46,272 nt of DNA. Source: Oscillospiraceae bacterium (lineage in GTDB: Bacteria; Bacillota; Clostridia; Oscillospirales; Ruminococcaceae). The position numbers and the translations under genes are program-made. Location: positions 1-46,272 of the forward strand of contig JAFYPL010000027.1 in the NCBI GenBank assembly GCA_017547525.1. Reading direction: 5' to 3'. Each line of letters opens with the position of its first letter. The first letter of the stretch is position 1. Below are positions 8,334-16,173 of this stretch, piece after piece. The notes beneath the pieces are model-generated. The model did no database searches, was not told the DNA's origin, and worked only from the letters and a program-made list of their open reading frames with translations.

Positions 8334-9095
8334 TTATGCAAGGTATATTTGCATAGCTTTGTAGAGGAACTCTGCGCCACCTTCTGCAATTTTTTCATAA
8401 TATTCTTTGAATCTTTCATCCTGTGTGTACATCATACACAGATTAAGATGTGCTTCTTTACTGTAAAAATTCCAGTAGAATCCCAGCCATCTTCTATGAA
8501 GTTCACAAGCTTTCTGTGCTATGGCTGATGATGGATCTCCATTCTCTACCGCAGCCCGTAGTGCTTCATTCAGCGCTTCATTAACCTCTTCCAAATTCCT
8601 GTATTCTTCCCGGCTCATGTCCAGCAGTTTCTGATTTCTGGCGTTTACAGCTTCGTCACCATATTTTTCTCTTATTTCTTTACCGTACTTTCTTTCATTT
8701 TCTTCTACAAGCCCGGCTTTGAAAGCTTCAAATTTTTCTTTGTTATTCATCATGGTTTCTCCTTTCAGCATTTTTATTGTTTTTTCAGCATTTTTGATTA
8801 GATTATCCAGTTCTTTGCGCTGTTGCAACAACTTCTCCTTGTGTTGCTCCATTGCATTCAGCGGGTCAAAATCTTGTGAACAGATTATAGCTTTAATATC
8901 ATTCAAGGCCATACCTGATTGCCTGTAAAACATAATCTGATGAAGAATATCAACCTCCGACTGTGTATAAAACCTGTATCCGGAACGGTTTTTACCACTG
9001 GGTCTAAGCAAACCTATTTCATCATAATATCGTAATGTTCTGCTGGATATTCCAGCTATATCTGACAGTTGACCGATATTATATTCTTTGTCCAT
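8334..9095 (-). CDS. MerR family regulator with TipAS drug-sensing domain
   Basis: Residues 1-70 are a MerR winged helix-turn-helix (YNIGQLSDIAGISSRTLRYYDEIGLL), then a coiled linker (about 80-115) and a C-terminal TipAS-like domain (about 125-250, including MSREEYRNLEEVNEALN and WLGFYWNFYSKEAH) that in TipAL and SkgA/Mta relatives binds antibiotics or other hydrophobic ligands. I chose the ATG at 9095 because it has an AGAGGT site six bases upstream and starts with the canonical MDKEYNIGQLS; an upstream ATG at 9131 would lie inside the operator. No obvious target gene is adjacent on the same strand, so autoregulation is the only control that can be inferred. Confidence 0.92.
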   Translation of the reverse strand: MDKEYNIGQLSDIAGISSRTLRYYDEIGLLRPSGKNRSGYRFYTQSEVDILHQIMFYRQSGMALNDIKAIICSQDFDPLNAMEQHKEKLLQQRKELDNLIKNAEKTIKMLKGETMMNNKEKFEAFKAGLVEENERKYGKEIREKYGDEAVNARNQKLLDMSREEYRNLEEVNEALNEALRAAVENGDPSSAIAQKACELHRRWLGFYWNFYSKEAHLNLCMMYTQDERFKEYYEKIAEGGAEFLYKAMQIYLA

Positions 9096-9117
9096 AACTA
9101 CCTCTGAAAAATAAATT

Positions 9118-9173
9118 AAACCTGTATACATGTTCTGATAACAGTATACAGGTTTACGTTACGTCAATGTCAA
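9118..9173 (-). promoter_or_regulatory. MerR-type promoter with 19-bp spacer and inverted-repeat operator
   Basis: On the minus strand TTGACA (9173-9168) and TATACT (9148-9143) are separated by 19 bases, the long spacing typical of promoters that MerR-family activators twist into alignment. An imperfect dyad TTGACGTAACGTAA lies in the spacer. A second, perfect 12-base inverted repeat (AAACCTGTATAC at 9118-9129 and GTATACAGGTTT at 9144-9155) overlaps the -10 and the transcript start. Autoregulation by the adjacent MerR/TipAS protein is inferred. Confidence 0.8.
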
Positions 9174-9180
9174 TACTTTT

Positions 9181-9624
9181 TTAAAATTCTTCAGATTTTT
9201 TACCGGTAATTTTATTCATGACCGATGTACCAGCAAAAATTCCTCCGGTAATACCAAATGCCACTTTCAGCATATATGTAAAGTGATAAGAAACCAGCGG
9301 CCAGTCCTGAGTCATAAGACCAAGAAAAACTTTATAAAAAGATGCGCCAGGACCTATGCAGTAAATAACAGGAATAACTATAAAAAGATAACCGTGTTTA
9401 CCCATACGGTGACTGATACCCATAAGTACTGCCGCAAGAAAACCGCCTGAAATTCCAGCCACAAGTGTGTGCCCTGACAAATGCAGATAGTTAAATACAA
9501 AAGCCACACAGAATGCTGCAGGATAGATGTATGTAACCAGTTTAATTTTTGCACCGCGTAATATGGCTATACCTGCACTGAGGAATCCGCAATAAAATGC
9601 AATTTTTAATATATCTGTTATCAT
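9181..9624 (-). CDS. threonine/serine exporter family protein, ThrE_2 type
   Basis: A 147-residue protein with about five membrane helices, matching the small ThrE_2 (DUF3815) subunit of split threonine/serine exporters (AFVFNYLHLSGHTLVAGISGG, YCIGPGASFYKVFLGL). The partner is encoded immediately upstream with a four-base ATGA overlap (9621-9624), so the two are made together. Transport of threonine or serine is inferred from the family; it has not been shown for this protein. Confidence 0.82.
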   Translation of the reverse strand: MITDILKIAFYCGFLSAGIAILRGAKIKLVTYIYPAAFCVAFVFNYLHLSGHTLVAGISGGFLAAVLMGISHRMGKHGYLFIVIPVIYCIGPGASFYKVFLGLMTQDWPLVSYHFTYMLKVAFGITGGIFAGTSVMNKITGKKSEEF

Positions 9625-10067
9625 ATTACCGAAACCCCTCTGATTTTAGTAATTATCAACGCCATGAATACGCCCAGCGCCAGAAATATTGATACGAGCA
9701 CAGCGTTCATCACCTTTTTTCTGCCGGAAATATTGCGGAATGTGCACATGCCTTCAATCAGCATGGCGCCCGCAGCAGCAGGTGGAATCATAGCAGCAAT
9801 AACATCTATAACTTCACTGTTAACAAAACCTGTGCGGAAGCATATCTCTATAATAAGCAGGGCGGCAAAAAATGCACCTGCGCCACGACATATATATACG
9901 GGCTGATTTAATTTCTCTATCTTTACTATAACATAGCCCAGTAAAATGCCAGCAATACCGCTGATAACCATATCAGGAAAGGTCAATAGATCTTTACCTG
10001 CACGGGCAAAAGCCATAATACCATATGTGGCTATTATCAGCCAGTCAGGATGTTTTGTTTTATCCAT
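9621..10067 (-). CDS. threonine/serine exporter family protein, short ThrE_1-like subunit
   Basis: A 148-residue protein with about five membrane helices. It resembles the membrane half of ThrE_1 (DUF1212) proteins (HPDWLIIATYGIMAFARAG, DMVISGIAGILLGY, MIPPAAAGAMLIEGMCTF) but lacks the roughly 100-residue N-terminal soluble part that these proteins usually have. The ATG at 10067 was chosen for its GGGGGATATT site; in-frame starts at 10079 and 10124 are possible but still too far downstream to restore the missing part. It is upstream of and overlaps the ThrE_2 partner. Confidence 0.72.
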   Translation of the reverse strand: MDKTKHPDWLIIATYGIMAFARAGKDLLTFPDMVISGIAGILLGYVIVKIEKLNQPVYICRGAGAFFAALLIIEICFRTGFVNSEVIDVIAAMIPPAAAGAMLIEGMCTFRNISGRKKVMNAVLVSIFLALGVFMALIITKIRGVSVI

Positions 10068-10199
10068 AATATCCCCCATAATTTTCGTAATTATAATATT
10101 ATATTCATAGCTATATTTTGTCAATATTACAGTGATAATGTAGATTTAGGAATAGAAATATGGTATAGTAGTATAACAAATATTACAGAGGAATTTAAA

Positions 10200-11135
10200 T
10201 TGAAACAGATACATATACAGAAAAACGAGGCCAGCCTCTCCGGATTTCTTTCGGCAACTTACCCTATGCTGAAAACCGGTACTTTGAACAAATTTTTACG
10301 AAACAATAAAATAAAATTAAACGGTAAAAAAGTACCGCTGAATACTCCGTTAAAAAAAGGCGATATTATCAATCTTTTCATAGATGATTCATATCTTGAA
10401 AAACCGAATATAAATAATGCCTTTAAATTCAGTAGTAAAAATCTGGAAATAATATACGAAGATGACAATCTTCTGGTAGTGAACAAGCCTGCCGGAATAC
10501 CTGTAAATGACGACAACTGGCAGAATTTTGATACTCTCATAAACAGAGTTAAAAACTACTATTACATAAATAATATTGACCGGTCTCCTGCCCTGTGCCA
10601 CAGACTGGACACAGGTACACAAGGTCTGGTTATGCTTGCCAAGAATGAAACATTTCTTAAGTTTATGCTGGATATGTTCCGTGATAAAAGTCTGGAAAAG
10701 GAATATATCTGTATAGTAAAAGGTATACCTAAGAAGAAAAATGCCCTGTATTCTGCATATCTTACTAAAAATGCAAAACAAGGTTATGTAACCATAAGTG
10801 ATAAAAGTAAAGACAATAATTCAAAACCTATACAGACGCAGGTTACATTGCTGGAAAGCTATAATGACTACTCTCTGCTGAAAGTAGGTCTTATAACCGG
10901 ACGCACTCACCAGATACGCGCCCATCTGGCCTATCTGAACATGCCTGTATTGGGTGACAGCCGATACGGTATAAACAGTCTTAATCGTCAGCTGAAACTG
11001 AAATATCAGACACTTTGCAGCCGTAAAATAGCATTCGGTAAGATAGACCATCCTGAATATGGATATCTGTCAGGTAAAGGTTTTATCTGTCCTGATCCAT
11101 GGTTTGTGGAAAGCTTTAACAAAAGAGAATTCTGA
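10200..11135 (+). CDS. RluA family pseudouridine synthase
   Basis: A 311-residue RNA pseudouridine synthase. An S4-like RNA-binding region occupies about residues 15-75 (GTLNKFLRNNKIKLNGKKV), followed by the catalytic domain: VVNKPAGIPV, HRLDTGTQGLVMLAKN with the catalytic aspartate in HRLD, EKEYICIVKG and GRTHQIRAHLAYL. It isomerises uridines in rRNA or tRNA; the exact site (RluC, RluD or other) cannot be told. I chose a TTG start at 10200 because it is seven bases after AGAGGA and the preceding in-frame codons are not conserved and lie in the promoter region of the divergent gene. Confidence 0.92.
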   Translation: MKQIHIQKNEASLSGFLSATYPMLKTGTLNKFLRNNKIKLNGKKVPLNTPLKKGDIINLFIDDSYLEKPNINNAFKFSSKNLEIIYEDDNLLVVNKPAGIPVNDDNWQNFDTLINRVKNYYYINNIDRSPALCHRLDTGTQGLVMLAKNETFLKFMLDMFRDKSLEKEYICIVKGIPKKKNALYSAYLTKNAKQGYVTISDKSKDNNSKPIQTQVTLLESYNDYSLLKVGLITGRTHQIRAHLAYLNMPVLGDSRYGINSLNRQLKLKYQTLCSRKIAFGKIDHPEYGYLSGKGFICPDPWFVESFNKREF

Positions 11136-11146
11136 TACATATAATA

Positions 11147-11173
11147 AAGTACACTCCCTTTAAGAGAGTGTAC
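11147..11173. terminator. bidirectional terminator between convergent genes
   Basis: AAGTACACTC pairs with GAGTGTACTT, with T-rich tails in both directions. It separates the pseudouridine synthase and class A PBP genes. Confidence 0.85.
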
Positions 11174-11189
11174 TTTTATTTTTATTATA

Positions 11190-13406
11190 TTAATGTCTTG
11201 AGCAGTATCCTGGCATATTGTCAGCTGTATAATAGCCCTGTTCCCTGCCTGGGCAGTTACCATTAGCAAGGTTGCCGGATTCTTTACAGAATTCAATAAC
11301 CTGAATGTCCGAAGGCACATCAAAACTCTTCAGTGGAAGATTTTTCTGGGCTTTGTTCATTACATTACGCCATGCTGTGGTAGGTGGATGTGTAGAATAG
11401 CTTACAGAAAGTGTAGCAGGTTCGTCATAACCCCACCATACAGCTGTTGAGTAATATGGTGTAACACCGATAAACCAGTGGTCTTTGTCGTCTGATGTAG
11501 TACCAGTTTTACCTGCAGAATCCATACGTTCTGTAGCCAGACCAGCACCTGTACCATCAACCAGTACCTGTTTAAGTGCGCGGTTCATAATGTATGCTGT
11601 TTCTTCAGAAATAGCCTGAACAGTTGTAACTTTGGATTCCAGCAGAACTTCGCCGTTGGCGTCTTCTACTGTAGTATAACAATATGGTGTGGTATATTTA
11701 CCGCCATTACCGAAAATAGCATAAGCAGCGGCCATTTCCAAAGGTGAAATACCATATGTCATAGCACCCAGGCCCATCTGTGCATAGCCTATGTCATTGT
11801 CTACCAGAGAAGTTACATGGAGAGTGTTCTTTACAAAATCATAGGAAGCAGATGGTGTAACCATACGCAGTGACCAGATAGCACATGTGTTAAGGGATTT
11901 CTTAATAGCATGAACCATAGGAACATCCACTTTACTATAAGTTCTGGAATAGTTTCTTGGCCATTCAATTTCTTTTTCTGGATCTTCAGGATCTTCTTCC
12001 ATCCAGCAGTAATCATCATACAGTGGGTATGAGTAGTTCAGATAATGATAATCAAGCGCCAGTGCATAAGCACCGATAGGTTTCATTGTGGAACCGGTCT
12101 GACGCTGTGCATCTACAGCACGGTTAAGAACACGGTTAGTTGTTTTTTCACCCAAGCCACCTACTACACCTACTATACGACCTTCGTAGTCAACAGAAAC
12201 CATAGCAGCCTGTGGTGTCTGTGTCAGTTTTTCACCGTTTCTAGTGTATGTGTTTTCTTTTATAGGGAAAAGATATGTGCCGTTTGAACGCTGTGCGTTC
12301 AGCAGTTCTTCCTCCATTGCTGTCTGAACATCAGGATTTACGGTTGTGTAAATTTTCAGACCATCATTGTAAATAGCGTCTGTGGCAACAGCTCTTGTGA
12401 TGTTGTACTCAGCCATCAGATCTTCAATAACTTGATCAATAACCATATCAGTAAAGTAGCTGTTTACAGAAGATTTTTCACTGATCCGTTTATCCAGAAC
12501 CAGTTCTTCAGCAAGAGCGGCTTCATACTGTTCTGTTGTAATTCTGCCCTGTTCATGCATAAAGTACAGGATATCATTACGACGATCCAGGTTGTTTTCA
12601 GGGTTTGTATAAGGGTTATATACAGACGGATTTTTAGTGATACCCGCCAGGGACGCCGCCTCGGCTATGGTTAGCTCGCTGACATCCTTGCCAAAGTAGT
12701 TATTGGCCCCGGCCTGTACACCGGCCCAGTCATATGAAAGACGAAGAGTATTCAGATATGCTTCCAGAATTTCTTCTTTTGTGTACTGTTTTTCAAGTAC
12801 GAAAGCTCGGAAAATTTCTCTTACTTTACGGAAAGCACCGGCAATACCGTTACCTTCGTTGTCGTTTGTAAGGTTTTTTACCAACTGCTGTGTAATTGTG
12901 GAAGCACCACGTTTACTGGAGAACAACTTGATTGGTGTGTATTCGTTAATCATCGCCGCAACTGTAGCCACAACGTCAACACCATGATGTTCATAGAAAT
13001 CTTTATCTTCTACCGCAATGTAGGCATCCTGAACATGCTGTGGAATATCTTCCAGATCAACCCAGATACGGTTTTCTGTACCATCCAGACGCTGATATTC
13101 ATGATATTCACCTGTAGTTACATCCTGATAGTAAAGCACAGATGTGAAACTGAGTTCCCTGTTATGCAGGTTTAATACATCACCATCCTGCGCAGTAACA
13201 TCCACCAGATAAAGTGACAAAGCTACAGCTGCCACACTGCCTACCATAACACCGATACAAATCAGATAGCCAAAAATTGTCAGCAATTTTTTCCAGTTAA
13301 AAGATTTACCGGACTTCTTTTCTCTTTTTGGTGCTGCTTTGTTTGCAGTGCTTTTTCCTACAGTCTTTTTATCGCCTTTTGCAGAGGATTTATCGTTTGT
13401 TTTGAT
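11190..13406 (-). CDS. class A penicillin-binding protein (PBP1A), non-ATG start
   Basis: A bifunctional peptidoglycan synthase: basic cytoplasmic tail, one membrane segment (about residues 42-65), GT51 glycosyltransferase domain (catalytic E133 in VEDKDFYEH; RGASTITQQLVKN) and a transpeptidase domain (S439-T-M-K442, S504-L-N506, K633-T-G). Numbering assumes a start at 13406. No ATG, GTG or TTG exists between an in-frame TAA upstream and a TTG at 13286, yet a strong AGGAGGGAG site lies at 13419-13411, and the codons after it encode a typical lysine-rich tail. The start at ideal distance is ATC (13406-13404), or ATT at 13409-13407. Starting at the TTG at 13286 would remove the cytoplasmic tail and has no clear ribosome site. 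The C-terminus ends in a short cysteine-containing segment. Confidence 0.93.
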   Translation of the reverse strand: MKTNDKSSAKGDKKTVGKSTANKAAPKREKKSGKSFNWKKLLTIFGYLICIGVMVGSVAAVALSLYLVDVTAQDGDVLNLHNRELSFTSVLYYQDVTTGEYHEYQRLDGTENRIWVDLEDIPQHVQDAYIAVEDKDFYEHHGVDVVATVAAMINEYTPIKLFSSKRGASTITQQLVKNLTNDNEGNGIAGAFRKVREIFRAFVLEKQYTKEEILEAYLNTLRLSYDWAGVQAGANNYFGKDVSELTIAEAASLAGITKNPSVYNPYTNPENNLDRRNDILYFMHEQGRITTEQYEAALAEELVLDKRISEKSSVNSYFTDMVIDQVIEDLMAEYNITRAVATDAIYNDGLKIYTTVNPDVQTAMEEELLNAQRSNGTYLFPIKENTYTRNGEKLTQTPQAAMVSVDYEGRIVGVVGGLGEKTTNRVLNRAVDAQRQTGSTMKPIGAYALALDYHYLNYSYPLYDDYCWMEEDPEDPEKEIEWPRNYSRTYSKVDVPMVHAIKKSLNTCAIWSLRMVTPSASYDFVKNTLHVTSLVDNDIGYAQMGLGAMTYGISPLEMAAAYAIFGNGGKYTTPYCYTTVEDANGEVLLESKVTTVQAISEETAYIMNRALKQVLVDGTGAGLATERMDSAGKTGTTSDDKDHWFIGVTPYYSTAVWWGYDEPATLSVSYSTHPPTTAWRNVMNKAQKNLPLKSFDVPSDIQVIEFCKESGNLANGNCPGREQGYYTADNMPGYCSRH

Positions 13407-13493
13407 AATGCTCCCTCCTGTTCCTGTTGAGTATTATTCAATAGTATTATTTTCAGAAAATCAGCAACACTATTATGTAAGTGAGGTGCTTTT

Positions 13494-13793
13494 ATGAAAA
13501 AAACAATAATTTGTCTGTGTACAATATTTTGTACCGCTTTAATAGCTATAAGCATATATCAGATGAAAAATACTATGCCACAGCCAGCAGACACCCCATC
13601 ACCCGTAGCCTATGTAGTAAAGGAATACGGCGGTAAGATAGCGGTATTCTGTCCGGATGAAGACCAGCCAATAGCTGTGTATGAAGTATACGTACATCTT
13701 TTGCCGGAAAACGACATCGAAATACTGCGCAAAGGTATAAAAGTGGATGATGATTATACCCTTATAAAAACGCTGGAAGATTTCGGATTGTAA
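13494..13793 (+). CDS. BofC C-terminal domain-like secreted protein
   Basis: A 99-residue protein with an N-terminal membrane or signal segment (about residues 4-22) and a domain resembling the C-terminal part of BofC (YVVKEYGGKIAVF, PIAVYEVYVHLLPENDIEILRKGIKV). In Bacillus, BofC is a forespore protein that restrains the SpoIVB protease and so affects pro-SigK processing. Many Clostridia encode short stand-alone versions of unknown role. GTGAGGTGC precedes the ATG. It is divergent from the class A PBP gene; whether it acts in sporulation is inferred from the family only. Confidence 0.8.
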   Translation: MKKTIICLCTIFCTALIAISIYQMKNTMPQPADTPSPVAYVVKEYGGKIAVFCPDEDQPIAVYEVYVHLLPENDIEILRKGIKVDDDYTLIKTLEDFGL

Positions 13794-13985
13794 ATGACAT
13801 ACTTCTTCACTATATGCTTACGATAGATATTATACTTTTTTCGCTATTAAATTTCAACCTTAAAATAATAACAAAATGGTCACAGATTCCCCGGAAAACA
13901 CACGTATGCCCGTAATATTACTATATATCTATACAATATTATATTGTTTTAATAAATAATTTACAAAAAGAATAGGTATATATTA

Positions 13986-14014
13986 TTGCTCCTTTTGTCA
14001 GTATATGGTATAAT
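13986..14014 (+). promoter_or_regulatory. extended -10 promoter of the FkbH-acyl carrier protein unit
   Basis: TTGCTC (13986-13991), a 17-base spacer and TGGTATAAT (14006-14014), an extended -10. The upstream 13794-13985 stretch is AT-rich and holds nothing else that I recognise. Confidence 0.7.
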
Positions 14015-14050
14015 TTTATAGAATATGGATTATACAAAGGAGTGTAAAAT

Positions 14051-15832
14051 ATGTCTGTATTAAAATGGCCTTTTGATAATGCTTACATTCTGAAAAAGAA
14101 AAGAAGCATCAAAAAAGAATTGCTGGAAAAAGAAAATTTTATTGAAAAGAAAATCGCTGTAATGAGCGGTTCTACTATAGGTGAAATAGAAAAAATACTT
14201 GAACTGTTCCTGTTGGATTATGGTATCAAACCTGAATTCAAAGTTGGCGGTTACAACCGTTACTATGAAGAACTGATGTTTGATGATGGTAATCTTGCTG
14301 CTTTTGCACCTGATTTCGTCTACATCCACACATCAAATAAAAATATCGAAAACCTGCCTATACCACAGGATTCTGCTGAAGACGTACAGGTTAAACTGGA
14401 AAAAGAATTTACAAAATATAAAGCTGTAGTTGAAAAAGCACTTTCATACGGTGCAGTTGTTATTGTAAACAACTTTGAAATGCCTTTCTACCGTATGTAT
14501 GGCTCAAAAGATGCTGTGGCTGTTCAGGGTGTAGTAAACTTTACTACAAAACTGAATATGATGATTGCAGATTACATTGCAACAAAAGACAATGTATATC
14601 TTAATGATATCAACTACCTGTCTTCCCTTGTAGGTCTTGATAACTGGCATAATCTGGAAAACTGGTACCTGTACAAATATGCTCTGTCAGTAGACAAAAT
14701 TCCTGACCTGGCATTTGCTATCGCTAAAATCATCAAATCTGCTCTGGGTAAAAACAAAAAGAGCGTTGTGCTTGACCTTGACAACACTCTGTGGGGCGGC
14801 ATCATCGGTGATGATGGCGTGGAAGGAATTGCTATCGGTAACGAACAGCCTGCAGGTATGAGCTATACAGAATTCCAGAGCTATCTGAAAAAACTTTCCG
14901 GTCTGGGCATTATGCTGAACGTTTGCTCCAAAAACGAAGAAGCTATCGCAAAACAGGGCTTTACAGACAGAAAAGAAGCTCCTCTCTCTGTAGATGATTT
15001 TATCTGTTTCAAAGCTAACTGGGAACCAAAGTCAATCAACATTTCAAATATAGCTAAAGAAATCAATATCGGTGAAGACAGTCTGGTATTTATCGATGAT
15101 AACCCTGCTGAAAGAGAAATTGTTCGTCAGTCTCTGCCTACAGTAACTGTACCTGAAGTTAAATCGCCTGAAGATTACATCAAAGCTATTGACCGTGCAG
15201 GTTTCTTCGAAATCACATCTTTCACAAAAGATGACGCGAAGAGAAATGAAATGTACAAGCAGAATGCACAGCGTGCAGCCGCTGAAAGCAGCTTCACAGA
15301 TTATACAGATTACCTTCTTAGCCTTAACATGACTGGTGAAATCGGTGCATTCTCTACAGCACACTGTGAAAGAATAACACAGCTGATTAACAAAACAAAC
15401 CAGTTTAACTTCACCACACGCCGTTACGCACAGAGTGAAGTGGAAGCTATTATCGAAGATAAAACAAACTACATCTCTGCATACGCAAAACTGGTAGACA
15501 AATTCGGTGATAACGGTATCACAGCATGCTTTATCGCATCTGTTGAAGGCACAAATGCAAACATCGACCTGTGGGTAATGAGCTGTCGTGTATTCAAACG
15601 TCATTTTGAATATGCAATGTTGGACTACGTAATTGCAAAATGTAAAGAAATGGGTGTGAAGACAATCACAGCCAGCTGGATTGGTACTGCTAAAAACGTA
15701 ATTATCAAAGATTTCTATGAAACTGTAGGCTTCGAAGTAACCCTTGACAGTGAAACAGAAAAAAGATATATTTTTAATATACCTGACGATTACGAAGTTA
15801 AAAACAAAGTTATTGACATGGAAATTGTATAA
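14051..15832 (+). CDS. FkbH-like HAD-IIIC family protein (glyceryl-ACP synthase type)
   Basis: A 593-residue FkbH-like protein. The N-terminal part (about 35-215) resembles the SGNH-like region seen in this family (IAVMSGSTIGEIEKIL), the middle is a HAD phosphatase domain (D242-L-D244-N-T in VVLDLDNTLWGG; FIDDNP with D349/D350; NWEPKS), and the C-terminal part (about 430-570) is GNAT-like (RITQLINKTNQFN, WIGTAKNVIIKDFYE). Characterised relatives dephosphorylate 1,3-bisphosphoglycerate and load the glyceryl group onto an acyl carrier protein. The next gene, 12 bases downstream, encodes exactly such a carrier. There is no polyketide synthase nearby, so the glyceryl-type group probably decorates a surface molecule; that is inference. 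AAAGGAGTG precedes the ATG. Confidence 0.9.
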   Translation: MSVLKWPFDNAYILKKKRSIKKELLEKENFIEKKIAVMSGSTIGEIEKILELFLLDYGIKPEFKVGGYNRYYEELMFDDGNLAAFAPDFVYIHTSNKNIENLPIPQDSAEDVQVKLEKEFTKYKAVVEKALSYGAVVIVNNFEMPFYRMYGSKDAVAVQGVVNFTTKLNMMIADYIATKDNVYLNDINYLSSLVGLDNWHNLENWYLYKYALSVDKIPDLAFAIAKIIKSALGKNKKSVVLDLDNTLWGGIIGDDGVEGIAIGNEQPAGMSYTEFQSYLKKLSGLGIMLNVCSKNEEAIAKQGFTDRKEAPLSVDDFICFKANWEPKSINISNIAKEINIGEDSLVFIDDNPAEREIVRQSLPTVTVPEVKSPEDYIKAIDRAGFFEITSFTKDDAKRNEMYKQNAQRAAAESSFTDYTDYLLSLNMTGEIGAFSTAHCERITQLINKTNQFNFTTRRYAQSEVEAIIEDKTNYISAYAKLVDKFGDNGITACFIASVEGTNANIDLWVMSCRVFKRHFEYAMLDYVIAKCKEMGVKTITASWIGTAKNVIIKDFYETVGFEVTLDSETEKRYIFNIPDDYEVKNKVIDMEIV

Positions 15833-15844
15833 GGAGATTTTAAA

Positions 15845-16087
15845 ATGACAAGAGAAGAAATTTTTGCTCAGCTTACTGAAATTTTTCAGGATGTTTTCGA
15901 TGATGATGAAATCGTTCTGACTGATGATACAACTGCTGACGATATCGAAGACTGGGACAGCCTTGAACAGATCAACCTGCTGGTAGCTATTGAAAAAGAA
16001 TTCAAAATCAAATTCCAGCTGTCTGATGTAAGCAGCCTGGAAAATGTAGGCGCTATGGTTGACCTGGTAGAAAAACTGGTTGGCTAA
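15845..16087 (+). CDS. acyl carrier protein (FkbH-associated)
   Basis: An 80-residue, acidic acyl carrier protein. Phosphopantetheine would attach to S39 in the EDWDSLEQINLL motif, which has the DSL core but differs from the GADSLD of fatty-acid AcpP, as expected for a specialised carrier. It follows the FkbH-like gene by 12 bases with an AAGGAGAT site and is followed by a terminator, so the pair forms a two-gene unit. The likely partner is the FkbH-like enzyme. Confidence 0.93.
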   Translation: MTREEIFAQLTEIFQDVFDDDEIVLTDDTTADDIEDWDSLEQINLLVAIEKEFKIKFQLSDVSSLENVGAMVDLVEKLVG

Positions 16088-16113
16088 TATATTAACACTA
16101 AACTGTTAATTTA

Positions 16114-16142
16114 GGGCATTGATTTATCAATGCCCTTTTTTA
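16114..16142 (+). terminator. intrinsic terminator after the acyl carrier protein gene
   Basis: GGGCATTGAT and ATCAATGCCC form a perfect 10-base-pair stem followed by seven T. Confidence 0.92.
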
Positions 16143-16173
16143 TACATTATATAACTATCAATTTGGAGGGAAA

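Noticed and set aside
15044-15604. A 186-codon minus-strand frame rich in C and F
   Set aside because: It is a shadow of the FkbH-like gene with no family likeness.
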